A stretch of DNA of 64,000 nt from Neomicrococcus aestuarii (GTDB taxonomy: Bacteria; Actinomycetota; Actinomycetes; Actinomycetales; Micrococcaceae): NCBI RefSeq assembly GCF_014201135.1, contig NZ_JACHDR010000001.1, positions 310,001 to 374,000 on the forward strand, written 5' to 3'. The translations under genes and the position numbers were made by a program. Positions 19,164-27,611 of this stretch are shown here, in pieces. Each line of letters starts with the position of its first letter. The stretch's first letter is position 1. The notes under the pieces are model-generated. The model was not told the origin of the DNA, searched no databases, and worked only from the letters and a program-made list of their open reading frames with translations.

Positions 19164-19727
19164 ATGGCCGATCCAGCACGCGCCGCCCGAATGGCGCAGC
19201 GCATCAAAGTAGTTGTAGCCCAGGCCTTGGGCAAAATCATCAAGGACCCTCGCGTCGAGAACATCACCATCACCGATGCTCGCGTCACGAACGACCTTCA
19301 GCACGCCACGCTCTACTACACGGTCTTCGGCGACGAAGAAGCCAAGGCCGCTGGCGCGGAAGCGCTCAACAGCGCACGTGGCGCCATCCGTAAAGAAGTG
19401 GGACGCAATCTCACGGCGCGTTTGACGCCCACCGTGGAATTCGTCGCCGACGAGATCCCCGTCAATGCTTCGCACCTTGAAGACGTTCTGCGCGCAGCCC
19501 GTGCAAAGGACGCCGAAGTGGCAGCACTGGCCGCGAAAGCGCAGTATGCCGGCGAGGCCGATCCATACCGTAAGCCCAACGAGGTAGACGAGCTGGAAGA
19601 TCTTGAAGACGATCTTGACGCAGCGGACGCTGATGATCTAGACGACGCAGACGTTGATGACGCAGATGTTGATTCTGAAGAAGTTGACGTTGATAGCGAT
19701 TCTGAAAAGGACGCGGACAAGAACTAA
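19164..19727 (+). CDS. rbfA: Ribosome-binding factor A with acidic C-terminal tail
   Basis: 187 residues. The first 115 or so form the KH-type RbfA fold (RMAQRIKVVVAQALGKIIKD, NARG-like NSARGAIRKEVGRNL, TPTVEFVAD) that binds 16S rRNA during 30S maturation. The last 50 residues are an unusually long Asp/Glu tail (DDLDAADADDLDDADVDDAD) of unknown function. AGGAGGAC precedes the ATG. The stop codon overlaps the truB start by one base. Confidence 0.95.
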   Translation: MADPARAARMAQRIKVVVAQALGKIIKDPRVENITITDARVTNDLQHATLYYTVFGDEEAKAAGAEALNSARGAIRKEVGRNLTARLTPTVEFVADEIPVNASHLEDVLRAARAKDAEVAALAAKAQYAGEADPYRKPNEVDELEDLEDDLDAADADDLDDADVDDADVDSEEVDVDSDSEKDADKN

Positions 19728-20653
19728 TGGGTTCGAAAGATACCTCGACAGCACCGGATTCGGGACAGGAAACTGCTCCCGGGTCCGGTCTTGTCATCGT
19801 TGATAAGCCTCAAGGTTTCACGAGTCATGACGTGGTGGGCAAGATGCGCCGCCTCGCGCAGACTCGCAAAGTGGGCCATGCCGGAACGTTGGATCCGATG
19901 GCCACCGGTGTTCTCATTGTGGGGATCAACAAAGCCACGCGCTTGTTGACCTACATCGTGGGAGCTTCGAAGACTTACGAGGCGACCATCCGCTTGGGTG
20001 AATCCACCGTCACGGACGACGCCGAAGGTGAGATCACCCAGACGCGTATCGCTGCTGCAGTTACCCGTGAGGACATTGATCGGGAGATTGCTAAGCTCAC
20101 GGGCGACATTCTTCAGGTTCCTTCCTCGGTGAGCGCCATTAAGATCAACGGCGAACGCGCCTACAAGCGGGTTCGTTCGGGCGAAGAAGTCGATATTCCG
20201 GCACGACCAGTAACGATTCACCGCTTCGACGTGCACGATGTGCGCCGTGAACGCGCTGGAAAGATCGTTGACGTCGACGTGACGGTGGAGTGTTCCTCAG
20301 GCACTTACATTCGCGCGCTCGCGAGGGACCTGGGACAAGCCCTAGACGTCGGCGGACACCTGACCGGGCTTCGTCGGACCGCCGTTGGACCGTACGAGCT
20401 TGAGAAGGCTCGAACCCTAGAACAACTGGCCGAGAACTTTGAATACTTGCCACTCGCAGATGCTGCTCGTGCGCTCTTTGAGAATCGCGAACTGACGGAA
20501 GAAGAAGCCACCGAGCTTTCCTTCGGTCGGAGAATTCCACGCAATGAAACCGAAGAGCTCACCGCCGCGTTCACGCCGGACGGCGAACTCGCAGCACTGC
20601 TCAAGAACAAGGGCTCCAAAGCTGTTCCTGAGATCGTTTTTGAGGCCCACTAA
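19727..20653 (+). CDS. truB: tRNA pseudouridine(55) synthase
   Basis: Makes pseudouridine 55 in the T-loop of tRNAs. Catalytic Asp56 is in GHAGTLDPMATGVL; further family blocks are GLVIVDKPQGFTSHDVV near the start, SAIKINGERAYKRVRSGEEV, and SGTYIRALARDLG. The 308-residue length includes the actinobacterial C-terminal extension with a PUA-like end. It starts on the last base of the rbfA stop codon, so it is coupled to rbfA. Confidence 0.97.
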   Translation: MGSKDTSTAPDSGQETAPGSGLVIVDKPQGFTSHDVVGKMRRLAQTRKVGHAGTLDPMATGVLIVGINKATRLLTYIVGASKTYEATIRLGESTVTDDAEGEITQTRIAAAVTREDIDREIAKLTGDILQVPSSVSAIKINGERAYKRVRSGEEVDIPARPVTIHRFDVHDVRRERAGKIVDVDVTVECSSGTYIRALARDLGQALDVGGHLTGLRRTAVGPYELEKARTLEQLAENFEYLPLADAARALFENRELTEEEATELSFGRRIPRNETEELTAAFTPDGELAALLKNKGSKAVPEIVFEAH

Positions 20654-20655
20654 CC

Positions 20656-21012
20656 ATGGAACTGTTCTACATTATTGGCGCCATTCTGTGCGGAATCGCC
20701 GTCCTGCTGGGCGTTGTAGCCGCCATCATGCGCACCTATCCCGATGACTTTGCGATCATCGGCATGGGCGTCGTGGAGCTCTACTTGGTGGTGTACGGCA
20801 TTGCGGCCGGTGTTCATCTGGCAAACGGCGACGTCATCCAAGGCGAGTTCTGGGAGTTCTGGGGATATCTCCTCACAGCCCTCTTCATTCCGCCCTTGGC
20901 GTTTTGGTGGGCCCTGGCGGATAAGACCCGCTGGTCCAACATCATCATGGCCGCCGCCAGCGGCACCGTTTTCGTGATGCTATTCCGCATGAATCAAATT
21001 TGGTATGGATAA
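20656..21012 (+). CDS. Conserved small membrane protein, 118 residues
   Basis: Predicted four-helix membrane protein: IIGAILCGIAVLLGVVAAIM, DFAIIGMGVVELYLVVYGIA, FWGYLLTALFIPPLAFWWAL, and a C-terminal helix ending RMNQIWYG. A protein with this pattern commonly follows truB in Micrococcaceae. It starts 2 nt after truB and is followed at once by another membrane protein gene, so the three may be co-transcribed. No function is assigned. Confidence 0.8.
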   Translation: MELFYIIGAILCGIAVLLGVVAAIMRTYPDDFAIIGMGVVELYLVVYGIAAGVHLANGDVIQGEFWEFWGYLLTALFIPPLAFWWALADKTRWSNIIMAAASGTVFVMLFRMNQIWYG

Positions 21013-21022
21013 GGTTCCGGCA

Positions 21023-21616
21023 ATGAATACTCCTGAAAACCACGAAGCTAAAGCATCCGCAACCGGAAGAATTGCGGAGCGGGCAGCGGCGCGCAAGGCT
21101 GCGTCGTCGTCCTCGCCGAACAGTGCTTCTGATGCGGCTACCGGTGTTCCAACTAGCGCGACAACTAACGGTACTGCCGCAGACGGTACCGAAAACCGTG
21201 CCGGAGAACCCAAGAGCCGCAAGAATAAGGGTCTTGGCGCCATCATCGTGGCCGTGTATGCGATTTTCGCGCTCTCTTCCACCGCACGAGCGGGATATCA
21301 GATCCTGACGAAGTTTGAAGAGGCGCCCCTCGCGTACGTGCTTTCGGCACTCGCCGCAGTGGTCTACATCGTGGCGACGATCGCGCTGGGTTCAAGCTCG
21401 GTACGCTCGTGGCTGATTTCGCGGTACGCGGTCCTGGTGGAGCTCGTGGGCGTGATCCTGGTGGGTGCACTGAGCTACCTCATTCCGGAGCACTTTTCCC
21501 ACCCAGCGGTGTGGTCGCACTTCGGTCAGGGATATTGGTACATCCCGCTGATTCTGCCGCTGATTGGTTTGTGGTGGCTACGCCGCACCAAGCCGGCATC
21601 GCTTCGCGGAGAATGA
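21023..21616 (+). CDS. Membrane protein with disordered N-terminus
   Basis: 197-residue protein. Residues 1-70 are hydrophilic and Ala/Ser/Thr-rich; four membrane helices follow (GLGAIIVAVYAIFALSSTAR, AYVLSALAAVVYIVATIALG, LVELVGVILVGALSYLI, YWYIPLILPLIGLWWL). The ATG at 21023 is preferred for the AAGG 8 nt upstream; an ATG at 21005 overlaps the previous stop by 8 nt and is the alternative. Function unknown; probably co-transcribed with the preceding gene. A near-copy of the dispersed 17-bp motif (21096) falls in the disordered part, where it encodes AASSSS. Confidence 0.78.
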   Translation: MNTPENHEAKASATGRIAERAAARKAASSSSPNSASDAATGVPTSATTNGTAADGTENRAGEPKSRKNKGLGAIIVAVYAIFALSSTARAGYQILTKFEEAPLAYVLSALAAVVYIVATIALGSSSVRSWLISRYAVLVELVGVILVGALSYLIPEHFSHPAVWSHFGQGYWYIPLILPLIGLWWLRRTKPASLRGE

Positions 21617-21639
21617 TGACGGTTTAGGACGTTGCCACC

Positions 21640-21684
21640 GGCTCACAAGAGTCTGGTTCACAAGAGCCCGGTTCGTCAGAGCGG
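21640..21684. repeat. Three 15-bp tandem repeat units
   Basis: GGCTCACAAGAGTCT, GGTTCACAAGAGCCC and GGTTCGTCAGAGCGG follow head to tail, beginning 23 nt after the stop of the membrane protein gene. Confidence 0.75.
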
Positions 21685-21692
21685 AGCACAAC

Positions 21693-21738
21693 AGAGGGCT
21701 TGCCCGATCGCACCACGTGTGGATCGAGCAAGCCCTCT
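21693..21738. terminator. Bidirectional hairpin terminator
   Basis: Stem AGAGGGCTTGC / GCAAGCCCTCT with further inner pairing (CGATC/GATCG), placed between converging genes. Confidence 0.75.
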
Positions 21739-21789
21739 CTGTATCCAAGCAAGCCCGTCGATTATTCGAGGGACCGCTCGGCCTGACTG

Positions 21790-22608
21790 CTAACGGCCGC
21801 CGAACAAACCGCCCAAGATGGAACCGAGGTCGATTCCACCCTGCGTGCTCTGGGTTGAGGCAGGCTGGCTAGCACCAGTCTTACCGCGGGCACCGGCCAG
21901 TGGATCGTTGCTGCTCACGTTCGGCTGATCACCGAAGTAGCCGCCCTGCTGGTCGGTTTCCTCAGCCGTGACGTTGGTCTGGGAAGGGGTGCCGGTCTGG
22001 CTGCCACCGAGTAATCCGCCCAGCAAATCATCAAGCGGGTTCGCCGAGGCGGAACCGGACTGGGTGGTGGTGCCGCCGGTCGAACCGCCTGCAGTGCCGC
22101 CCAAAACGCCACCCAACAGGCCGCCCAGAAGGTCGCCGAGTCCGCCGCCCTGCGTGGCTTCAGGAGCTGCCGCCTGACCGGAACCGGTGGCTCCACCGCG
22201 CTCGGACCACTTCTTCGCGAGGTAGCTCAAGACGATCGGTGCCAAGATTGGCAGCGCCTTGCGGACCAAAGAACCCAGATCAATGCCGGCCGCCGTGTTG
22301 GCGCCGGACAGCTGGTTCGCGAGCAACTCTTCGCGATCGCCCAAGACATGGCTCACAATCTTGGAACCGTCCTGGGTGTCTACCTGGTCAATGTTGACGG
22401 AACCGTCAACCAAATCGTTCGAGTGGTTGGCCAAAGCGCCAGCCAAGGACTCCGCGCCCTCAGGGGATGCTGCGTTGGACTGCATGCCAGCAAGCAAGGA
22501 CGGCACAGCGGCGCGCAAAGCTGCCTCCGCGCTTTGCTCATCGACACCGAGAGCTTGAGCCAACTGATCCGTGGGTACAAGTTTCAGGATCTCTTGAAGA
22601 TCAGACAT
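21790..22608 (-). CDS. DUF937 domain-containing protein
   Basis: 272-residue YidB-like protein. The N-terminal DUF937 helices are MSDLQEILKLVPTDQLAQAL, VPSLLAGMQSNAASPEGAES and the hallmark VSHVLGDREELLANQLSGAN followed by LPILAPIVLSYLAKK. The second half (about 145-272) is Gly/Ser/Thr-rich with repeated GGLGDLLGGLLGG-type helices separated by polar linkers. The ATG at 22608 is chosen because AGAAAG lies 9 nt upstream; in-frame ATG and TTG codons 6 and 9 nt earlier are too close to it. Function of the family is unknown. Confidence 0.88.
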   Translation of the reverse strand: MSDLQEILKLVPTDQLAQALGVDEQSAEAALRAAVPSLLAGMQSNAASPEGAESLAGALANHSNDLVDGSVNIDQVDTQDGSKIVSHVLGDREELLANQLSGANTAAGIDLGSLVRKALPILAPIVLSYLAKKWSERGGATGSGQAAAPEATQGGGLGDLLGGLLGGVLGGTAGGSTGGTTTQSGSASANPLDDLLGGLLGGSQTGTPSQTNVTAEETDQQGGYFGDQPNVSSNDPLAGARGKTGASQPASTQSTQGGIDLGSILGGLFGGR

Positions 22609-22791
22609 AATCATCAACTTTCTGTGGTCGAGTCATTCAGGTGCATCGAGCGTCAAACTAACCGGATGGCACGCCTCATGGCGCATATCACATTCCGCTC
22701 TATCTGAACACTATCCGAGATCGCTGGCGCGAGCGAGCACCAAACTTCGGACATAATAAGAAGGGCTTATTTTCGCGTGCAAAGGAGAATC

Positions 22792-23742
22792 GTGGACTAC
22801 TGGGAAGATCTGGGTGGCATCCCCGCCGCTTCAGGACCGTCCGTAGTGACGATCGGAAATTTCGACGGCGTGCATCGAGGACACCGCGAAGTACTGAGCA
22901 CGGTGGTGAAGGAAGCGAAGAAGCGTGATGCCCGTTCCGTGGTGATCACCTTCGATCCGCACCCCGCTCTAGTGCATCGCCCCGAAGCGGCGCCGAACCA
23001 AATCATGGGACTTTCGGATAAGAAGAAGTTCATTGAAGAGGTTGGCGTGGATGCTTTGCTGGTCCTGCCGTACACGTTGGAGTTCTCGAAGCTGACGGCG
23101 GAAGAGTTCGTGACCCGTTACATCGCGGAGCCGCTCAAGGCGTGCGCTGTAGTGGTGGGGCATGATGTTCGCTTTGGCCGCGATAACGAGGGCGACTTCC
23201 GTCGCATGCAAGAGCTTGGCGAACAGCTGGGCTTTGACGTGATCGGCATCGACGATTTTGGCGAGGATCGCCGATGCTCGTCCACGTGGGTGCGCGAAGC
23301 TCTCGCGGATGGCGAAGTTGAGGCCGCCGCCGAAATTTTGGGCCGACCCCACCGCATGGTCGGCGAAGTCATTCACGGTGCCGCGCGTGGCCGCGAGCTC
23401 GGCTTCCCGACGGCCAATTTGAGCCCGGAGTCCACCGGCTTCATCCCTGCCGATGGCGTGTATGCGGGTTGGCTGATCGACGAAGGGAATCGCAAGTGGC
23501 CGGCCGCCATCTCCGTGGGATCCAACCCCACCTTCGAGGGTGTTCCGCGTCAGGTTGAAGCCCACGTGATCGACCGTAAGGACTCTGGAGTTGAAGACTT
23601 CAACCTCTACGGGCAACGCGTGGTGGTGGAGTTCGTGCAGCGTTTGCGTCCCATGGTGGCATACCGCGGCATCGAGGCTCTCGTGGAGCAGATCACCGAG
23701 GACGTCGAGCGCACGCGCGAAGTTCTCCTCTCAGGACAGTAA
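22792..23742 (+). CDS. ribF: Bifunctional riboflavin kinase / FAD synthetase
   Basis: Makes FMN and then FAD from riboflavin. The N-terminal adenylyltransferase domain shows VVTIGNFDGVHRGH and VVGHDVRFGRDNEGD; the C-terminal kinase domain shows GAARGRELGFPTANL, DGVYAGWL and GVEDFNLYGQRVVVEF with the catalytic Asn/Glu region. 316 residues. The GTG at 22792 is chosen because AAAGGAG lies 5 nt upstream; an in-frame GTG at 22777 overlaps that site. It is followed without gap by a methyltransferase gene. truB-ribF-rpsO-pnp proximity is standard in actinobacteria. Confidence 0.97.
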   Translation: MDYWEDLGGIPAASGPSVVTIGNFDGVHRGHREVLSTVVKEAKKRDARSVVITFDPHPALVHRPEAAPNQIMGLSDKKKFIEEVGVDALLVLPYTLEFSKLTAEEFVTRYIAEPLKACAVVVGHDVRFGRDNEGDFRRMQELGEQLGFDVIGIDDFGEDRRCSSTWVREALADGEVEAAAEILGRPHRMVGEVIHGAARGRELGFPTANLSPESTGFIPADGVYAGWLIDEGNRKWPAAISVGSNPTFEGVPRQVEAHVIDRKDSGVEDFNLYGQRVVVEFVQRLRPMVAYRGIEALVEQITEDVERTREVLLSGQ

Positions 23743-24582
23743 GTGGAACCGGCAACCCCAGGGACGCCGGAGATTCCCTCGCTGCCCCAGTCCGCTCCCG
23801 GCATCCGAGCCGAACATCGCGCGCAATTCGGCACGGCTTTTAGTGCTGGAGCTGACGCCTACGCAAGGATCCGTCCGGACTACCCAGGCGGCGTCGTACT
23901 GTTTTTTGCAGATTTCCTGAAGGACGACGACGCAGCTCAAGTCCCGCACGAACGCTCCGTTGCGCTCAGCGCACTGGATGCCGGCGCGGGGACCGGAATT
24001 TTCTCGTCGCAGCTCGCGGAGCCGGGATTCGAGGTCACTGCCGCGGATCCGTCGGCTGAAATGCTGGCGCAAATTCCCGAGACCGCTGGAGTCGTGAACC
24101 GTGTAGTGGCCCGCGGTGAAGAGCTGCCTTTTGCGGAGGCGAGCTTTGATCTGGTGACCTACGCGCAAGCGTGGCACTGGGTAGACCCGACGCTCGCAAG
24201 TGCCGAAGCCGCGCGCGTTCTCAAGCCGCGGGGAGTGCTGGGGCTCGTGTGGAATCAACTTGATGTCACCATCCCGTGGGTCCACCGTCTTTCGCGGATC
24301 ATGCACGCCGGCGATGTTCATCGCCCGGACTTTCGGCCCGAGGTGGGGGAGCAGTTCGGTGAACTGACCTCATGGGATGCCCACTGGGAACAAGAGATGA
24401 CGCCTGAGCTGATCATTGAGCTCGCGAAAACGCGTAGCTACTATTTGCGCGCGTCCGAGCCCATCCGGTCCAAGGTCGAGGCGAACCTGCAGTGGTATTT
24501 GTATGAGCACTTGGGCCATGCGCGCGGGGAAGCCATGGGGCTGCCGTACCTCACGCACGCATGGGCGGCTCGGAAACGCTAG
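23743..24582 (+). CDS. Class I SAM-dependent methyltransferase
   Basis: 279-residue methyltransferase of the methyltransf_11 type. Motif I is ALDAGAGTGIFSSQLAEPGF (about residues 74-93), the acidic residue after strand 2 is in VTAADPSAEML, and motif II/III is ASFDLVTYAQAWHWVDP. The AQAWHW segment is typical of a group of small-molecule methyltransferases annotated as UbiE-like. The GTG start directly follows the ribF stop codon, so the two form a transcription unit. Substrate unknown. An exact copy of the 17-bp dispersed motif lies at 23922. Confidence 0.88.
   Translation: MEPATPGTPEIPSLPQSAPGIRAEHRAQFGTAFSAGADAYARIRPDYPGGVVLFFADFLKDDDAAQVPHERSVALSALDAGAGTGIFSSQLAEPGFEVTAADPSAEMLAQIPETAGVVNRVVARGEELPFAEASFDLVTYAQAWHWVDPTLASAEAARVLKPRGVLGLVWNQLDVTIPWVHRLSRIMHAGDVHRPDFRPEVGEQFGELTSWDAHWEQEMTPELIIELAKTRSYYLRASEPIRSKVEANLQWYLYEHLGHARGEAMGLPYLTHAWAARKR
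23922..23938 (-). repeat. Exact copy of dispersed 17-bp motif
   Basis: GGACGACGACGCAGCTC, the reverse complement of the consensus; within the methyltransferase gene it encodes DDDAA. Confidence 0.6.
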
Positions 24583-24630
24583 TCGCGAGCAGAAGGCGAT
24601 CGCGTGTTCAAGGCAGAAGCGCGTAAATGT

Positions 24631-24713
24631 TAGACTGGTAGCTAGTGTCCGCTGCAGTCCGCGGTTGCGGTCACGCTTTTTCTTGTTCGCGGTACAAACT
24701 CTAGGAGAGTTTC
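24631..24713 (+). promoter_or_regulatory. Promoter and leader of rpsO
   Basis: TAGACT (24631-24636) is a good -10 box with TTCAAG about 18 nt upstream as a poor -35. An 70-80 nt leader follows, with AGGAGAG before the ATG. The leader is where S15 autoregulation would act; no pseudoknot was resolved by eye. Confidence 0.45.
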
Positions 24714-24983
24714 ATGGCATTGGATGCCGCAGTAAAGACTGCCATCATCAAGGAATACGCTACCCACGAGGGTGACACGGGTTCGCCGGAAGTACAGATT
24801 GCTGTACTTTCCCGCCGTATCTCCGACCTCACGGAGCACTTGAAGATGCACAAGCATGATCACCACACCCGCCGTGGCCTCATGGGCCTCGTGGGTCGTC
24901 GCCGTCGTATGCTCGGTTACCTCAAGGACACCGACATCGAACGTTACCGTGCGCTCATCGAGCGTCTTGGCTTGCGTCGATAA
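24714..24983 (+). CDS. rpsO: 30S ribosomal protein S15
   Basis: 89-residue primary binding protein of the 16S rRNA central domain. Conserved blocks are [49 protein letters not shown] and [10 protein letters not shown]. Full-length and intact. It precedes pnp, as in most bacteria. Confidence 0.99.
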   Translation: MALDAAVKTAIIKEYATHEGDTGSPEVQIAVLSRRISDLTEHLKMHKHDHHTRRGLMGLVGRRRRMLGYLKDTDIERYRALIERLGLRR

Positions 24984-25327
24984 TTTGGCGATCAAGTAAG
25001 ACCCGAGGCGGTATGTGAATCGGAGAAATCTACCGTTCATATGCCGCCTTTAGTCTTAAAGTGGCTTTAGGCTTGAACTGGAGCGAATGAATTTCGTTCC
25101 AGCTCAAGTGGGCCACCGCCCACAGTTCCACCACAACAAAATATTGTGTGGAAATATCACACCGTGACGCACCGCAGCGGAAGGCAAACGCGGTCCTCGG
25201 TAGTGGCTTTCTGGTTGTCCATCATGGATGAATGACCCGCGAGCCTCGATCGAAGACCAGTTGCCGATCGTTCCACTCGGGAACAGCAACGCTACGGTGT
25301 CTCAACACCAACATGGAGGATTTTCAC
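24984..25327 (+). other. rpsO-pnp intergenic region with three hairpins
   Basis: Contains an rpsO terminator-like stem (25005-25050), a long stem CTTGAACTGGAGCGAA / TTCGTTCCAGCTCAAG (25072-25108) and a small GTGGGC/GCCCAC hairpin (25108-25123), then the pnp leader. In enterobacteria a similar leader is cut by RNase III and lets PNPase repress itself; the same layout here makes that plausible but it is inference. Confidence 0.6.
25005..25050 (+). terminator. Terminator-like hairpin after rpsO
   Basis: GAGGCGGTATGTGAA pairs with TTCATATGCCGCCTT (two G-U pairs), followed by TTAGTCTT. Confidence 0.65.
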
Positions 25328-27595
25328 TTGGAAAACCCTGAACTTCAGTTCGCAGAGGCCGTTATTGATAACGGTCGCTATGGACAGCGAGTTATTCGTT
25401 TTGAAACCGGCCGCCTGGCCAAACAAGCAGCAGGTGCTGCAATGGTGTACATCGATGATGACACCGCCCTCTTGTCCGCAACGACTGCAGGCAAGTCCCC
25501 CCGCGAAGGATTCGACTTCTTCCCACTGACGGTTGACGTCGAAGAGCGAATGTACGCTGCTGGCCGTATCCCCGGCTCCTTCTTCCGCCGCGAAGGCCGC
25601 CCATCCACCGAAGCAATCCTTGCTTGCCGTTTGATGGACCGCCCGTTGCGCCCAGCCTTCGTCAAGGGCTTGCGCAATGAAGTGCAGATCGTTGTCACCG
25701 TGATGGCGATCAACCCTGACGAGCTTTACGACGTGGTTGCTATCAACGCTTCCTCGATGTCCACGCAGCTTTCCGGCTTGCCATTCTCCGGTCCTATCGG
25801 TGGCGTTCGCGTCGCTTTGATCGACGACGGAAACGGTGCCCAGTGGGTTGCTTTCCCGAAGCACTCCCAGCTTGAGAACGCCGTGTTTGACATGGTTGTT
25901 GCTGGCCGCATTGCTGGCGACGACGTTGCCATCATGATGGTTGAAGCAGAAGCCACGGATAACTCGTGGACGCTCATCAAGGAGCGCGGCGCACAGGCAC
26001 CTACCGAAGAGGTTGTTGCTGAAGGCCTTGAGGCTGCTAAGCCGTTCATTCGCGTGTTGTGCGAAGCCCAGTCTGACTTGGCTTCCCGCGCAGCGAAGCC
26101 TGCTGTTGAATTCCCAGTCTTCAAGGACTACCAGGATGACGCACTTGAGGCCGTTTCTTCGGTCGCCAGCGAGCGTTTGACTGAGATCTTCTCGATGGCT
26201 GACAAGCAAGAGCGCGAAGCCGCATCTGATGCTTACTACCGCGAAGTTGCTGAAGAGCTCGCAGGCGAAGGCAAGCCTTTCGCTGAGCGTGCTCAGGAAA
26301 TCGCTAAGGCTTACGGCGCTGTCACGAAGAAGATTGTGCGTCAGCGCATCCTTCGCGATCAGGTCCGCATCGACGGCCGCGGCTTGGCTGACATCCGTCA
26401 GCTCACCGCCGAGGTCGAGGTTCTTCCTCGCGTGCACGGTTCCGCTATCTTCGAGCGCGGCGAGACCCAGATCTTGGGCGTCACCACGCTGAACATGCTC
26501 AAGATGGAACAGCAGATCGACTCGCTGTCTCCTGAGAAGACCAAGCGTTACATGCACAACTACAACTTCCCGCCATACTCCACCGGTGAAACCGGCCGCG
26601 TTGGTTCGCCAAAGCGCCGCGAAATCGGTCACGGTGCACTCGCCGAGCGCGCGCTCGTGCCAGTGTTGCCATCGCGTGAAGAGTTCCCGTACGCCATCCG
26701 TCAGGTATCTGAGGCTCTTGGCTCCAACGGTTCCACCTCGATGGGCTCTGTCTGCGCTTCGACGCTGTCCTTGCTCAACGCTGGTGTCCCACTGCGCGCA
26801 CCGGTTGCCGGTATCGCCATGGGCCTTGTCTCTGACACCGTTGATGGTGAAACCAAGTACGCCGCTTTGACGGACATCTTGGGCGCCGAAGACGCTATGG
26901 GCGACATGGACTTCAAGGTTGCAGGTACCTCCGAGTTCGTGACGGCTATCCAGCTGGACACCAAGCTCGACGGCATCCCAGCCTCCGTTTTGGGTGCTGC
27001 TTTGAAGCAGGCTCGCGAAGCTCGCTTGCACATCCTTTCTGTCCTCAACGCTGCGATCGACACCCCGGATGAAATGAGCGAGTTCGCTCCACGCATCATC
27101 TCGGTCAAGATCCCAGTGGACAAGATCGGTGAGGTCATTGGCCCGAAGGGCAAGATGATCAACCAGATTCAGGAAGAAACCGGCGCCGACATCAGCATTG
27201 AAGATGACGGAACCGTCCTGATCGGTGCAACCGAAGGCTCTTCCGCCGAGGCTGCTCGCTCCATGATCAATGCAATTGCTAACCCGCAGGTTCCAGAAGT
27301 TGGCGAACGTTACCTCGGTACCGTCGTCAAGCTGACCACCTTCGGTGCATTCGTCTCCTTGACCCCGGGTAAGGACGGCCTGTTGCACATCTCCGAGCTT
27401 CGTAAGCTCGCCGGTGGCAAGCGCGTGGATGACGTTGAAGACGTTGTCTCCGTAGGCCAGAAGATTCAGGTTGAGATCAACAAGATCGATGACCGCGGAA
27501 AGCTTTCCTTGACCCCAGTGGTTGATGAGGACGCTTCCGAAGAATCTGTAACCGAAGAAAAGGCAGAAGAGACCGTCGCGGCAGACGCCGAGTAA
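25328..27595 (+). CDS. pnp: Polyribonucleotide nucleotidyltransferase (PNPase)
   Basis: 3'-5' phosphorolytic exoribonuclease, also the actinobacterial source of poly(A)-like tails. 755 residues: first RNase PH domain, helical linker, second RNase PH domain with the catalytic block around GSVCAST and [21 protein letters not shown] domain ([20 protein letters not shown]) and S1 domain ([19 protein letters not shown]). The TTG start is chosen for the GGAGGA site 7 nt upstream and the normal actinobacterial N-terminus; the frame stays open to 25232 and includes ATG at 25313, which overlaps that site. The C-terminal tail is acidic. Confidence 0.97.
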   Translation: MENPELQFAEAVIDNGRYGQRVIRFETGRLAKQAAGAAMVYIDDDTALLSATTAGKSPREGFDFFPLTVDVEERMYAAGRIPGSFFRREGRPSTEAILACRLMDRPLRPAFVKGLRNEVQIVVTVMAINPDELYDVVAINASSMSTQLSGLPFSGPIGGVRVALIDDGNGAQWVAFPKHSQLENAVFDMVVAGRIAGDDVAIMMVEAEATDNSWTLIKERGAQAPTEEVVAEGLEAAKPFIRVLCEAQSDLASRAAKPAVEFPVFKDYQDDALEAVSSVASERLTEIFSMADKQEREAASDAYYREVAEELAGEGKPFAERAQEIAKAYGAVTKKIVRQRILRDQVRIDGRGLADIRQLTAEVEVLPRVHGSAIFERGETQILGVTTLNMLKMEQQIDSLSPEKTKRYMHNYNFPPYSTGETGRVGSPKRREIGHGALAERALVPVLPSREEFPYAIRQVSEALGSNGSTSMGSVCASTLSLLNAGVPLRAPVAGIAMGLVSDTVDGETKYAALTDILGAEDAMGDMDFKVAGTSEFVTAIQLDTKLDGIPASVLGAALKQAREARLHILSVLNAAIDTPDEMSEFAPRIISVKIPVDKIGEVIGPKGKMINQIQEETGADISIEDDGTVLIGATEGSSAEAARSMINAIANPQVPEVGERYLGTVVKLTTFGAFVSLTPGKDGLLHISELRKLAGGKRVDDVEDVVSVGQKIQVEINKIDDRGKLSLTPVVDEDASEESVTEEKAEETVAADAE

Positions 27596-27611
27596 GGTTT
27601 CACAACACTCA

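Noticed and set aside
16440-19475. 1011-codon open frame on the - strand opposite infB
   Set aside because: High-GC third positions of the strongly coding + strand keep the antisense frame open; infB has full domain matches and the antisense translation has none.
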